A stretch of 64,000 bases of DNA from Isoptericola jiangsuensis (GTDB taxonomy: Bacteria > Actinomycetota > Actinomycetes > Actinomycetales > Cellulomonadaceae), in assembly GCF_002563715.1 (NCBI RefSeq), contig NZ_PDJJ01000001.1, positions 2,728,001 through 2,792,000 of the forward strand, in the 5' to 3' direction. The position numbers were made by a program, and so were the translations under genes. Shown piece by piece: positions 34,296 to 43,719 of this stretch. How positions within the stretch are numbered: position 1 is the first letter of the stretch; each line of letters starts with the position of its first letter. The notes beneath the pieces are model-generated. The model was given only the letters and a program-made list of their open reading frames with translations, searched no databases and had not been told where the DNA came from.

Positions 34296-35687
34296 ATGAC
34301 CGCTCCCACCAGCGACGGCGCCGGTACGACGGGCCCCGACGACGCCGCGCTCGACGACTCCGTGCTGCGACCCAAGATCGCCGGCCTCATGCCCGACGTC
34401 CTCGCCGAGCTCGAGGCGCTCGTCGCGATCCCGTCGTGCGCGTTCCCCGGGTTCCCCGCCGAGCCGGTGCACGCCGCGGCGCAGCGCGTCGTGGACGCGT
34501 TCGGCCGGTACGGCGTCGAGGCGCACGTGACCCCCGTCGAGGGCGGCTACCCGGCCGTCACCGCGGAGATCCCCGCGCCGCCCGGGCGACCCACGGTGCT
34601 GCTGTACGCCCACTACGACGTCCAGCCGGTGCCGTCGTCGCAGAAGTGGTCGACCGACCCGTGGACCCCGACCTGGGTGGACGGGCGCCTGCACGGCCGC
34701 GGCGCCGCCGACGACAAGGGCGGGATCGCGATCCACCTGGCGACCCTGGCGGCGTTCGACGGCCGCCCGCCCGTGGGGGTGCGGCTGGTCGTGGAGGGCG
34801 AGGAGGAGACCATCTCCCACCTGGAGGCGCACGTCGAGTCCCACCCCGACGACTTCCAGGCGGACGTCATGGTGGTCGCGGACATGGGCAACCTGGTGGT
34901 CGGGGAGCCGGTGCTCAGCGTGGGGCTGCGGGGGCACGTCAAGGCCGTGGTCGAGGTGCAGACCCTGGCCGCCCCGGTGCACTCGGGGCTGTTCGGCGGC
35001 GCCGCGCCCGACGCGCTCATGGCCCTGATCCGGGCGCTCGCGACGCTCGTGGACGACGACGGGGCGTGCGCCGTCGAGGGTGTCGCGTCGGGCGAGTGGG
35101 AGGGCGCCGACCACTCCGAGGAGCTGCTGCGCGCCAACGCGGGCGTGCTGGACGGCGTGGACCTGGTGGGCACCGGCCGGGTGGCGTCCCGGCTGTGGGC
35201 GCGCCCCAGCGTGAGCGTGCTGGGCATGGACGTCACGAGCACCGCGGAGGCGTCCAACGTGCTCCAGCCGACGGCGCGCGCCGTGGTGGCGATGCGCATC
35301 CCGCCGGGCCAGGACCCGCGCGGCGCGATGGACGCGCTGGTGGGGCACCTGCGCGCCGCGGTGCCGGGCCACGCCCGCGTCACCGTGACCGAGGACAAGA
35401 TGTCGCCGCCGTTCTCCCAGCCCACCGACGGGCGGGCGTTCGGCCTCATGCGCGACGCGCTCGCGACCTCGTACGGCCGCCCGGTGGAGACGGTCGGGTC
35501 GGGCGGGTCCATCCCGCTGCTGGACACCCTGCGGTCGGTGGCCCCGCAGGCCGACTTCGTGCTCGTCGGGCCGGAGGACGCGCAGCACGCGAACATCCAC
35601 GGCCCCGACGAGAGCGTGGACCCCCGGGAGATCGAGCACATGGCCCTCGCCCAGGCGCTCCTGCTCCAGGCGCTCGCCCAGGACTGA
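34296..35687 (+). CDS. M20-family metallopeptidase (dipeptidase-like)
   Basis: A 463-residue zinc peptidase. The metal-binding His-Asp pair is in LLYAHYDVQPVP, the second aspartate in LHGRGAADDKGG, the general base Glu pair in VVEGEEETISH, and a metal Asp/Glu in VVADMGN. A dimerisation domain lies between (about 200-310) and the final metal His is in GPEDAQHANIHGPDE. This arrangement matches the dipeptidase branch of M20. Substrate is not certain. ATG 34296 follows TACCGT (34284-34289) by 6 nt. It could cooperate with nearby importers in peptide use, but no operon link is evident. Confidence 0.93.
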   Translation: MTAPTSDGAGTTGPDDAALDDSVLRPKIAGLMPDVLAELEALVAIPSCAFPGFPAEPVHAAAQRVVDAFGRYGVEAHVTPVEGGYPAVTAEIPAPPGRPTVLLYAHYDVQPVPSSQKWSTDPWTPTWVDGRLHGRGAADDKGGIAIHLATLAAFDGRPPVGVRLVVEGEEETISHLEAHVESHPDDFQADVMVVADMGNLVVGEPVLSVGLRGHVKAVVEVQTLAAPVHSGLFGGAAPDALMALIRALATLVDDDGACAVEGVASGEWEGADHSEELLRANAGVLDGVDLVGTGRVASRLWARPSVSVLGMDVTSTAEASNVLQPTARAVVAMRIPPGQDPRGAMDALVGHLRAAVPGHARVTVTEDKMSPPFSQPTDGRAFGLMRDALATSYGRPVETVGSGGSIPLLDTLRSVAPQADFVLVGPEDAQHANIHGPDESVDPREIEHMALAQALLLQALAQD

Positions 35688-35750
35688 CCCTCCCCCGCAC
35701 GGCCCGTCGGGCCGTGCCGGACCGTGCACCGCCGACCGGAAGGAGCGGGC

Positions 35751-37106
35751 GTGGACACCCTCGTCCTCGTGCTGGAAGCGCTCGTCGTCGTCGCCGCGAT
35801 CTACCTCGGCGTGCGTCTCGGCGGCGTCGGGCTCGGCCTGTGGGGCGCCGTCGGCGTCCTGGTGCTCGTGTTCGTGTTCCACGAGCAGCCCGGGTCGATC
35901 CCGTGGGAGGCCATCCTCGTCATCCTCGCGGTCATCACGGCGGCGTCCGCCATGCAGTCCGCCGGGGGCATCGACTACCTCGTGGTGCTCGCGGAGAAGG
36001 TGATCCGGTCCCGGCCGAGCATGGTCAACTTCCTGGCGCCGCTCATGACGCTGCTGTTCTGCGCCGGGTCCGGGACGGGCAACATCATCTTCCCGCTGCT
36101 GCCCGTCATCTACGAGGTGTCCTACGAGCGCGGGATCCGCCCCGAACGGCCGCTGGCGACGTCGGTCGCGGTGTCCGGGTTCGCCCTCGCGGCGAGCCCC
36201 GTGGCCGCGGCGATGGCGGCGTTCGTCGGCCTCACCGGCAACCGGGACGACGCGCTGTCCCTCGGCGAGATCCTGCTCATCACGCTGCCCGCCGTGCTGC
36301 TCGGCACGATCGTGGCGGCCGCCGTGCAGTCCCGGGTCGGGCACGAGCTCGCGGACGACCCGGAGTACCAGCGCCGCCTCGCCGAGGGCATCGTGGCGCC
36401 GCCCCGCTCGGGCGCCGCGGGCGGCGCCCCCGCGACGACGACCACCACGACGGTGGAGCCCCGCGCCAAGCGGGCCGCCGGGGTGTTCTTCCTCGGCGTC
36501 CTGCTGGTGGTCCTGCTCGGTGCGTTCGACGGCCTGCTGCCGTCCTGGACGGTCGACGGCGAGACCGTCACCCTGTCCCTGACCACGCTGCTCACCATGG
36601 TGATGCTCGCCGTCGCGCTGGTCGTCATGCTGGTCGGGCAGGTCAAGCCCGCGGACGTGCTCGACGCGCCGCTGACCAAGTCCGGGCTGACGGCGATCAT
36701 CGCCCTGCTCGGCATCGCGTGGCTGGCGAACACGTTCATCTCCGGCAACGAGGACACCGTCATCGGCGGGCTCACCGACATCGCCACCACCTACCCGTGG
36801 TTCCTCGCTGTGGGCCTGTTCCTCGTCGCGGCGGCCACCACCAGCCAGTCGGCGTCGGTCAACACGATGATCCCGCTCGGCATGAGCCTGGGCCTGCCGA
36901 CGGCGACGCTGGCCGCCTACCTGCCCGCGATGGGCGGCGTCATGACGCTGCCCGCCAACGGCTCCCAGCTCGCCGCCGTCGAGATCGACCAGACCGGGTC
37001 CACGCGGATCGGCAAGTACGTGGTGAACCACTCGTTCATCCTGCCGACCCTCGTCATGGCGGTCGTGTCCGTGCCGACGGCGCTGCTCATCTCCACTCTG
37101 TTCTGA
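35751..37106 (+). CDS. Dcu-type C4-dicarboxylate transporter
   Basis: A 451-residue permease of the anaerobic C4-dicarboxylate (DcuA/DcuB) family, with about 11 hydrophobic segments. The recognisable regions are LFCAGSGTGNIIFPLLPVIYEVSYERGIRPERPL, ASPVAAAMAAFVGL and the C-terminal TTSQSASVNTMIPLG and LPANGSQLAAVEID. A linker of about 30 residues rich in Ala/Thr (PATTTTTTVEPRAK) divides the halves. It should exchange or import aspartate, succinate, fumarate or malate. GTG 35751 follows GGAAGGAG at 6 nt. It starts 64 nt after the M20 gene and may be cotranscribed. Confidence 0.88.
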   Translation: MDTLVLVLEALVVVAAIYLGVRLGGVGLGLWGAVGVLVLVFVFHEQPGSIPWEAILVILAVITAASAMQSAGGIDYLVVLAEKVIRSRPSMVNFLAPLMTLLFCAGSGTGNIIFPLLPVIYEVSYERGIRPERPLATSVAVSGFALAASPVAAAMAAFVGLTGNRDDALSLGEILLITLPAVLLGTIVAAAVQSRVGHELADDPEYQRRLAEGIVAPPRSGAAGGAPATTTTTTVEPRAKRAAGVFFLGVLLVVLLGAFDGLLPSWTVDGETVTLSLTTLLTMVMLAVALVVMLVGQVKPADVLDAPLTKSGLTAIIALLGIAWLANTFISGNEDTVIGGLTDIATTYPWFLAVGLFLVAAATTSQSASVNTMIPLGMSLGLPTATLAAYLPAMGGVMTLPANGSQLAAVEIDQTGSTRIGKYVVNHSFILPTLVMAVVSVPTALLISTLF

Positions 37107-37313
37107 CCCGGTGGCGCTGCGGGCGTCAAGCTCGTGCCGCACCCCACGGGGTATATGACACCGAGGTCTTGATCCGGAGGACTCTCGGTCGGACGTCTTG
37201 GCAAACTTCGCCATGCGTTGGCGACAGGCGTACTTCCGGCGGGCGTCGCGTACTTCACGTACCGCCGTCGTCTCGTTGCCGTTCGATGACAAGCCTTGCG
37301 GGACTGCTCCACC

Positions 37314-37721
37314 TCAGCGGCGGACAACGTCCGCAAACAACGCGCGCACGTGGGTCCCCACTGTCCGGCCGAGGACCACCCGCCCCTGCGGCGTCTCGAC
37401 GATCAGTGAGCGGAAGACGCGGCCCGATCGCCTGTAACGGCCCTCCAAGTAGCCGACCGCGACCAGCAGGAGCTCGTCCAGAGAATCCTTGATCTCTTCG
37501 TCGTCCGGACGAAGAGTAGGGTTGATGAGGATGAACTCGTCCGCGACGCGGAGCCCGAACCAGTCGTCCCCGGGCGTCGATATCACCACCCAACGTGTCG
37601 GGTCCCCCACGGGACTCATCCGTAGCAGAGCCATCCCGTCGCGTCGCTCTGTGCTCGTTTCGCAGTCCGACAGCTCGGAGGAGATGAGGCGGAGGTAGTC
37701 CTCGATCTCACGCAGGCTCAA
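37314..37721 (-). CDS. Hypothetical protein, 135 residues
   Basis: I do not recognise a family. The protein starts MSLREIEDYLRLISSELSD and contains strand-rich stretches (RWVVISTPGDDWFGLRVADEFILINPTL), an acidic helix (DEEIKDSLDELLLVAVGYLEG) and a basic end. Soluble, no signal peptide or membrane helix. The surrounding DNA (about 37120-37720) has visibly more A/T and less biased third positions than its neighbours, a hint of horizontal acquisition. An immunity-protein-like size and fold are possible, but no toxin gene is next to it. No clear Shine-Dalgarno: ACGGAGGAGGGACGTTG before the ATG offers GGAGG at 9-10 nt. Confidence 0.6.
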   Translation of the reverse strand: MSLREIEDYLRLISSELSDCETSTERRDGMALLRMSPVGDPTRWVVISTPGDDWFGLRVADEFILINPTLRPDDEEIKDSLDELLLVAVGYLEGRYRRSGRVFRSLIVETPQGRVVLGRTVGTHVRALFADVVRR

Positions 37722-37767
37722 CGTCCCGTCCCTCCTCCGTGTCGCTGATCGCGCGCTTGTCGGGCCG

Positions 37768-38166
37768 TCAGTGCTGGTAGGTCGGGTACCGGGCGTCGCT
37801 GGGCACGATGTCCTTGCCGAGCGGCAGCAGCGAGATCGGGATGAGCTTGAGGTTCGCGATCGCGAGCGGGATGCCGATGATCGTGATCGCCTGCGCGATC
37901 GCGGTGGCCACGTGACCGAGCGCCAGCCACCAGCCGGCGAACACGAACCAGATCACGTTGCCCAGCACCGACCAGCCACCCGCCTGCGGCTTGTCCACCA
38001 CCGTCCGGCCGAACGGCCACAGCGTGTACCCCGCGATGCGGAACGACGCGATGCCCCACGGGATGGTCACGATCAGCACGCAGCAGACGATCCCCGCCAC
38101 GACGTAGCCCAGGGCGAGCACGAACCCGCCGAACACGAGCCAGATGATGTTGAGCAGCGCCTTCAT
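37768..38166 (-). CDS. YccF domain-containing inner-membrane protein
   Basis: A 132-residue protein with two DUF307 (YccF) repeats. Each has an NIIWLVFGG- or NVIWFVFAGWWLALG-type helix, a second helix and an IPWGIASFRIAGYTLWPFG- or GIPLAIANLKLIPISLLPLG-type loop. About four transmembrane segments. Function unknown; homologues occur singly in many bacteria. It is separated by 46 bp from the hypothetical gene downstream and is divergent from yggS. Length matches the family. Confidence 0.88.
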   Translation of the reverse strand: MKALLNIIWLVFGGFVLALGYVVAGIVCCVLIVTIPWGIASFRIAGYTLWPFGRTVVDKPQAGGWSVLGNVIWFVFAGWWLALGHVATAIAQAITIIGIPLAIANLKLIPISLLPLGKDIVPSDARYPTYQH

Positions 38167-38248
38167 GCCCCCGATTCTCCCCCGGCGGGCCCCGCGGGCG
38201 CATCGGGGACCTCCCGGAGCCCGACCCCGAGGTTCCTAGACTGACCCC

Positions 38249-38998
38249 ATGCCCTCCACGCTCCACGACCGGGTGCTCGCCGCGCGTGCACGCCTCGACG
38301 CCGCCGCCACGGCCGCGGGCCGCGACCCGGCGTCCGTCCGGATGATGCTCGCCACCAAGACGCAGGACGCCGCCACCGTGCTCGACGCCGTCGCCGTGGC
38401 GGCCGACGTCGCTGCCGCCCGGGGCGACGACGCGCCCGTCCTCATCGGGGAGAACCGCGTGCAGGAGCTCGTCGCCAAGGCTCCCGCCCTGGCGGACCTC
38501 GTGGCGGCGGGACGCCTCGAGGTGCAGATGATCGGCCCGCTCCAGCGCAACAAGGTCAACCAGATGCTCCCCGTGGTCACCGGGCTGGCGAGCCTCGACC
38601 GTCTGCCGCTGGCGCAGGCCGTCGCGGAGCGGTGCGTGCGCGCCGGGCGCACCCTCGACGTGCTGGTGCAGGTCAACGTCTCCGGCGAGGAGACGAAGTC
38701 CGGCGTGACGCCCGACGAGGCCCCGGCGCTGGCCGCCGCGGTCGCCGGGCTGGACGGCCTGCGCCTGACCGGGTTCCTCACCATCGGCGCACGGTCGGAC
38801 GACGAGGCCCTGGTCCGTGCGGGCTTCGCGCGGCTGCGCGACGTCCGCGACGAGGTGCTGGCCTCGGGCACCCCCGGGACGGTCGACGCCCGCGAGCTGT
38901 CCATGGGCATGTCGACCGACCTGGAGCTCGCCGTGGCCGAGGGCGCCACGGTGGTGCGCGTCGGCACGGCCGTGTTCGGGGCGCGCCCGCCCGCGTAG
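38249..38998 (+). CDS. YggS-family pyridoxal phosphate homeostasis protein
   Basis: A 249-residue alanine-racemase-N-terminal-like protein that binds PLP and helps keep B6 vitamers balanced. The PLP lysine is in MMLATKTQDAATV, and GENRVQEL, MIGPLQRNKVNQM, VLVQVNVSGEETKSG and the C-terminal ELSMGMSTDLELAV phosphate-binding segment are all in place. The active-site context LAVSKTKP of other bacteria is here LATKTQD. The insert at about 45-60 (VAADVAAARGDDAP) makes it slightly longer than E. coli YggS. ATG 38249 follows TAGACT (38237-38242) by 6 nt, so it is leaderless. The gene is not in a dcw cluster. Confidence 0.9.
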   Translation: MPSTLHDRVLAARARLDAAATAAGRDPASVRMMLATKTQDAATVLDAVAVAADVAAARGDDAPVLIGENRVQELVAKAPALADLVAAGRLEVQMIGPLQRNKVNQMLPVVTGLASLDRLPLAQAVAERCVRAGRTLDVLVQVNVSGEETKSGVTPDEAPALAAAVAGLDGLRLTGFLTIGARSDDEALVRAGFARLRDVRDEVLASGTPGTVDARELSMGMSTDLELAVAEGATVVRVGTAVFGARPPA

Positions 38999-39008
38999 CC
39001 CTCGCCGC

Positions 39009-41855
39009 TCAGACGGTCGCGGCCACCGCGTCGGCCGCGACCTCCAGCACGTGCCGGTACGTGCGGCCGGTGGCGCGGGACATCGCGATCTCGCACGCCC
39101 GGTTGCACGACGCGTGCTCGACGGAGTCGAGGCGCGCCACGTCGGCGGCCTCGGCGGCCGTCGCGGCCGCGGTGAGCTCCGGGTGGAGCATGCCGCGGTC
39201 GCCCGCGAACCCGCAGCAGCCCGCGTCCACGGGGACGCGCACGTCGTCGGCGACGGCCGCCGCGACGGCCCGCAGGTCGTCGTCGGTGCCGGACCGCACG
39301 GACGAGCACGTGGGGTGCAGGGTGAGCGAGGCGACGGACCGGATCCGCGCGGGGTCGATGCGCGGCAGAACGGTCCGGGCGACGAACGTCACGGCGTCGA
39401 CGACGTCCACGGCGCGCGGGTCGCCCTGCGCGCGGGCGTCCGCCATGACGCGGGCCACACCCTCGGTGCAGGACGTGGCGTCGACGACGACGGGCACGTC
39501 GTGGTCGGCGGCGTCGCGGGCGGCGGACACGGCCGCCAGCACGCGCTCGGCCATCGCGGCGTGCCCGTCGGTGTACCCCTTGGACGACCACGGCGTGCCG
39601 CAGCACAGCGAGTCCAGCCCGTCGGGCACGACGAGGCCGACCCCGGCGGCCGCGCACAGCCGCGCGAGCGCCGCCTGCACGCCCTGGCCCGCCCCGTCGG
39701 GTCCGTCCGCGGCGGCGAACATGGCGCCCTGGCAGCTCGGCAGGAACACGGCCGCGACCTCGCCGGGCACCCCGGTGCCCCCGGCGGTGCGGCTGCGCCG
39801 GCGACCGCCCGCGGGCAGGTCGGGGCTCCACCGCGGCACCGTGTCGGCACCGAGCGCCGCGCGGACGACGTCGTTGGGCTTCTGCACAAGCGACGCGGGG
39901 ACGCGTGCGGCGACGTCGAGCCCGCGGGCCGCCGTCGTCGTGACTGCGGACCAGTGCCCGGCGGCTCCGCGCCAGGCCCGCTGCTCGACGCGCCCATGCC
40001 CCTCGGCGCGCAACCGCTTGACCAGCGACCCGGTGTCGATGCCGACGGGGCAGGCGGTCGCACACATCCCGTCCGCGGCGCAGGTCTGCACGCCGGCGTA
40101 CTCGAACGCGGCGTCGATCTCCCCCACCAGGACGGCGTCGCCGTCGCCCTCGGCGCGGCGACGCACCCGCCGGGCGACGATCCGCTGGCGCGGCGTGAGC
40201 GTGAGGTCCCGGCTCGGGCACACCGGCTCGCAGTAGCCGCACTCCACGCAGCGGTCGACCTCGGCGTCCACCCGGTCGACGGGCTTGAGGTCGCGCAGGT
40301 GGGCGCGGTCGTCGTCGGTGAGCACGACGCCCGGGTTGAGGACACCGGCCGGGTCGAACGCGTCCTTCACCGACCGCATGACGGCGACCAGCCTCGCCGA
40401 GTACTGGCGCGGGACGAAGGGCGCCATGGCGCGCCCCGTGCCGTGCTCCGCCTTGAGGTTGCCCCCGTGGCGCAGCACGAGCTCCACGAGGTCCTGCGTG
40501 AACGCCGCCAGCCGCGCGAGCGCGACGGGGTCCTCGAGGTCGTCGGTGAGCATGAAGTGCAGGTTGCCGTCCTTGGCGTGGCCGAACACCACGGGGTCGG
40601 CGTAGCCGTGCCGGGCGAGCAGCGCGGCCAGCTCCCGGCACGTGTCGGCGAGCCGTTCGACGGGCACGACGACGTCCTCCAGCAGGGCGGTCGTGCCGGC
40701 CGGACGGGCGCCCGCCACCGCGGCGTACAGGCCCTTGCGCACCGCCCACAGGGCGCGACGCTCGGCGGGGTCGGAGGTCAGGTCGACGGGCGCGACGGCC
40801 GGCAGCGCGTCGAGCACGGGTCGGGCGGCGGCGGTGGCCGCGGCGAGGCCCTCCTCGTCGTCGGCCCGGTACTCGACCAGCACCGCGGCGTGCTCGACGA
40901 CGTCGAGGTCGCGCAGCGCCGCGGGGACCGTGGCCGCGCGCTGCGCGACCCGCAGGGAGGTGGCGTCCATGAGCTCCAGCGCGGCCGCGCCCGTGGCCAC
41001 CAGTGCGGGCAGCGCGGCCGCCGCCTCCTCGACGCCGTCCAGCACGAGCAGCCCGGTGGCGGCCGCCCGCTGGACGGGGACGGTGCGGAACACGGCCTCG
41101 GCGACGAACCCGAGGGTCCCCTCGGAGCCGATGAGCAGCCCCCGCAGGATCTCGACCGGGTCGTCGGCGTCGACGAACGCGTTCACCCCGTAGCCCATCG
41201 TGTTCTTCATGGCGAAGCGCGCCGCGATCTCGGCCGTCGCGGCCGGGTCGGCCCGGACCTCGTCGCGCAGCCGCTCCAGGGTGGCCACGAGGTGCGGCTC
41301 GGCGGCGCGCAGGCGCTCGGTCGCGTCGGGTGCGGCGGTGTCCACGACCGTGCCGGACGCCAGCACCACCGTCATCGACTCGAGCGTGCGGTAGCTGTTG
41401 TGCTCGGTGCCGGCGGCCATGCCGGACGAGTTGTTGGCGACCACTCCCCCGACGGTGCACGCCGACTCGCTCGCCGGGTCGGGGCCGAGCGCGCGCCCGT
41501 ACGGCGCGAGGCGCGCGTTGACGGCGCGCAGCGTGACGCCCGGCTGGACGCGCACGCGCCGGCCGTCGTCGAGGACCTCGACGTCACGGAACCCGCGCCG
41601 CGTGTCGAGCAGCACGCCGTCGCCGCTCGCCTGGCCGGACAGGCTGGTGCCGCCGGAGCGCAGCGTCACCGGGGCGGCGTGCCGTCCGGCGACCGCGAAC
41701 GTGCGCGCCACGGCGGCGGCGTCCGGCGCCACGACCACGGCGGCGGGCACCAGGAGGTAGTGGGAGGCGTCGTGGGCGCGCACGTGCCGGTCGAGGGAGC
41801 GGCGCAGCACCCGGTCGGTGCCGAGCGCGGCGACGAGGTCGTCGATCAGGTCCAC
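39009..41855 (-). CDS. Fused FAD-binding and 4Fe-4S-binding oxidoreductase, candidate D-lactate dehydrogenase
   Basis: A 948-residue fusion. Residues about 30-480 form a FAD_binding_4 flavoprotein (PVTLRSGGTSLSGQASGDGV, PDPASESACTVGGVVANNSSG, then a FAD-oxidase C domain with VFGHAKDGNLHFML). From about 530 come two ferredoxin-like cysteine sets (CVECGYCEPVCPSR and TCAADGMCATACPVG), then two CCG-type domains (FLPSCQGAMF with LCCGTPWSS, and LHPTCSSV with GCCGFAGD). This architecture belongs to glycolate/D-lactate-type respiratory dehydrogenases. As the last gene of the MurNAc operon, overlapping the kinase gene by 10 nt, it probably oxidises D-lactate released by MurQ. GTG 41855 has GGAGGGG 6 nt upstream. 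Confidence 0.85.
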   Translation of the reverse strand: MDLIDDLVAALGTDRVLRRSLDRHVRAHDASHYLLVPAAVVVAPDAAAVARTFAVAGRHAAPVTLRSGGTSLSGQASGDGVLLDTRRGFRDVEVLDDGRRVRVQPGVTLRAVNARLAPYGRALGPDPASESACTVGGVVANNSSGMAAGTEHNSYRTLESMTVVLASGTVVDTAAPDATERLRAAEPHLVATLERLRDEVRADPAATAEIAARFAMKNTMGYGVNAFVDADDPVEILRGLLIGSEGTLGFVAEAVFRTVPVQRAAATGLLVLDGVEEAAAALPALVATGAAALELMDATSLRVAQRAATVPAALRDLDVVEHAAVLVEYRADDEEGLAAATAAARPVLDALPAVAPVDLTSDPAERRALWAVRKGLYAAVAGARPAGTTALLEDVVVPVERLADTCRELAALLARHGYADPVVFGHAKDGNLHFMLTDDLEDPVALARLAAFTQDLVELVLRHGGNLKAEHGTGRAMAPFVPRQYSARLVAVMRSVKDAFDPAGVLNPGVVLTDDDRAHLRDLKPVDRVDAEVDRCVECGYCEPVCPSRDLTLTPRQRIVARRVRRRAEGDGDAVLVGEIDAAFEYAGVQTCAADGMCATACPVGIDTGSLVKRLRAEGHGRVEQRAWRGAAGHWSAVTTTAARGLDVAARVPASLVQKPNDVVRAALGADTVPRWSPDLPAGGRRRSRTAGGTGVPGEVAAVFLPSCQGAMFAAADGPDGAGQGVQAALARLCAAAGVGLVVPDGLDSLCCGTPWSSKGYTDGHAAMAERVLAAVSAARDAADHDVPVVVDATSCTEGVARVMADARAQGDPRAVDVVDAVTFVARTVLPRIDPARIRSVASLTLHPTCSSVRSGTDDDLRAVAAAVADDVRVPVDAGCCGFAGDRGMLHPELTAAATAAEAADVARLDSVEHASCNRACEIAMSRATGRTYRHVLEVAADAVAATV

Positions 41856-42787
41856 AGGAACCCCTCCTGGGTGGTCGCCCGGCCGTCGGCCGCGCGGACG
41901 GCGAGCGCGAGCGCGCCGTCGAGCGGGTCGCCGGCCGCGGGGCGGACGACGACGTCGGGGCGCAGGGCCGCGACCGCGGTCCCGAACGCCGCGGTGAGCG
42001 CGCCGCCCGCCCGGGCGACGCCTCCCGCCAGGCAGACCTGCGCGGGGGCGTCGGGCGGCAGCGCCGCCACGACGCTGTGCGCCGCGTCCGTCCCCGCGTC
42101 GGCCGCGATCCGCGCGGCCACCGGGTCCCCCGCGGCCGCGGCGCCGAGGACGTCGACGGCGAACGACGCGAGCACGCCGGCCCGGTCGGGGCGCGGGTAG
42201 AGCTGGCGGGGCCACGTGGCCGGGTCGCCGAACCGCTCCCTGGCCGCGGCGAGCAGCCCGGCGCCGGACGGGTCGACGCCGTCGTGGGCCAGCAGGGCGG
42301 CCCGCAGGCCGTCCGTCCCGATCCGGGCGCCGCTCGCACGGTCCCCGAGCAGGTGCCCCCACCCGTCGACCCGGCGCCACGGCGTGCCCGCGTCGGGGTC
42401 GGCGCAGCCGACGGCGATCGCGCCGGTACCGAGCACGACGACGGCACCGCCCGCGCCGTCGAGGGCGCCGAGGTGGGCGGTGACGGCGTCGATCGCCACC
42501 GCCGCCGGCGCACCGGTACGGTCCGCGACGGTCCGCGCGAGGGCGGCCGGGTCCGCGACCAGGCTGCCCAGCCCGGTGGCACCGACCCCGACACCCCGCA
42601 CCGCGGCCACCTCGCGGGGCCAGCGCGCGGCGGCCGCGGTCAGCAGCGCCTCGACGAGCGCCGGCACGGAGGCGCCGTCCGCGCCCACCGACACCCGCTC
42701 GCCCGCGAGCTCGTGGCGCGGCCCGTCGTCGGCCCGCACCGCGACCCGGCTGCCGGACCCGCCGACATCGATCGCGAGCACGGTCAT
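41846..42787 (-). CDS. BadF/BadG-type amino-sugar kinase (GlcNAc/MurNAc kinase-like)
   Basis: A 313-residue ASKHA-fold kinase. The N-terminal phosphate motif is AIDVGGSGSRVAV, a second is VVVLGTGAIAVG with the VDGWGHLLGDRASGARIG segment that marks the BadF/N-acetylglucosamine kinase group, and an adenosine motif near VCLAGGVARAGG. MurK of Clostridium, which phosphorylates both MurNAc and GlcNAc, belongs to this family, so a role in making the MurNAc-6-phosphate substrate of MurQ is plausible. Overlaps the murQ stop by 4 nt and the FAD/Fe-S gene by 10 nt; it is therefore tightly coupled to both. Confidence 0.85.
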   Translation of the reverse strand: MTVLAIDVGGSGSRVAVRADDGPRHELAGERVSVGADGASVPALVEALLTAAAARWPREVAAVRGVGVGATGLGSLVADPAALARTVADRTGAPAAVAIDAVTAHLGALDGAGGAVVVLGTGAIAVGCADPDAGTPWRRVDGWGHLLGDRASGARIGTDGLRAALLAHDGVDPSGAGLLAAARERFGDPATWPRQLYPRPDRAGVLASFAVDVLGAAAAGDPVAARIAADAGTDAAHSVVAALPPDAPAQVCLAGGVARAGGALTAAFGTAVAALRPDVVVRPAAGDPLDGALALAVRAADGRATTQEGFLWT

Positions 42788-43719
42788 GCGCCGGTCGCCC
42801 CCGCGTCCCGGATCGGCTCGCGCGCCGCCGCGAGCGCGGCGCGCACCGAGCCCGCGGTCGCGGCGAGGAGCTCGTGCGCGCGGGCGGGCTCCACGTCCGC
42901 GAGGGCGGCGACGACGGCGGCCTTGAGGTCGCCGTCGGACCGCTCCAGCAGGATCCGGGCGTCGTCCTCGGCCAGGTCGGTCGCCTCGCGCAGGATCCGC
43001 ACCGTCCGCTCGCGGAGCTTGGCGTTGGTCGCCACGACGGACACCATGAGGTTCCCGTAGGTGCGGCCCACGGCGATCATCAGCGCCGTCGAGAAGCTGT
43101 TGAGCACGAGCTTCTGCGCGGTGCCCGCCTTGAGCCGGGTCGAGCCCGTGACCACCTCGGGGCCGGTGTCGAGCGTGATGTTGACGTCGACGCCGGCGGC
43201 CAGCGGCGTGGCGGGGTTGGACGACACCAGCACGGTGAACGCGCCGCCGGCGCGGGCCGTGGCCAGCGCCCCGCCCACGTACGGGGTGGTGCCGCTGGCG
43301 GCCAGCCCGATGGCGACGTCGTCGGGGCCGAGCCCGGCCGCGTCGCGCGCTCCCTCGGCCGTCGAGTCCTCGGCGTCCTCGACGGCACGGACGAGCGCGT
43401 CGCGCCCGCCGGCGATGTGCCCGACGACGCGGTCCGGCTCCAGGTTGTACGTGGGCAGGAGCTCGCTGGCGTCGAGCACGCCGAGTCGGCCCGAGGTCCC
43501 CGCCCCGAAGTAGTGCACGGCACCGCCGCGGCGGAACCGGGCGGCCGCCTCGTCGACCACCTCCGCGAGGGCCGGCAGCACGGCGCGCACGGCGTCCACC
43601 GCCACCCGGTCCTCGGTGTTGAGGCGCGTGAGCACCTCCAGCGTCGGGACCGCGTCGATGTCCTCCGTGCCCGGGTGACGACGCTCGGTCGGCGACAGCG
43701 CGCCGTCGGCCGCCCTCAT
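42784..43719 (-). CDS. murQ: N-acetylmuramic acid 6-phosphate etherase
   Basis: A 311-residue SIS-domain etherase that cleaves MurNAc-6-phosphate to GlcNAc-6-phosphate and D-lactate. It has TERRHPGTEDIDAVPTLEVLTRLNTED at the start, the SIS-domain YFGAGTSGRLGVLDASELLPTY, AVEDAEDSTAEGA with the catalytic Glu, and TRLKAGTAQKLVLNSFSTALMI. Length is normal. ATG 43719 overlaps the symporter stop as ATGA, so translation is coupled. The C-terminal UBA-like segment (LLERSDGDLKAAVVAAL) is also present, as in full-length enzymes. Confidence 0.96.
   Translation of the reverse strand: MRAADGALSPTERRHPGTEDIDAVPTLEVLTRLNTEDRVAVDAVRAVLPALAEVVDEAAARFRRGGAVHYFGAGTSGRLGVLDASELLPTYNLEPDRVVGHIAGGRDALVRAVEDAEDSTAEGARDAAGLGPDDVAIGLAASGTTPYVGGALATARAGGAFTVLVSSNPATPLAAGVDVNITLDTGPEVVTGSTRLKAGTAQKLVLNSFSTALMIAVGRTYGNLMVSVVATNAKLRERTVRILREATDLAEDDARILLERSDGDLKAAVVAALADVEPARAHELLAATAGSVRAALAAAREPIRDAGATGA

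Noticed and set aside
38236-41460. Minus-strand frame of over 1,000 codons in another phase of the dehydrogenase locus
   Set aside because: Its translation is an Arg/Gly/Ala shadow of the fused FAD/Fe-S gene, which has all domain motifs in its own frame.
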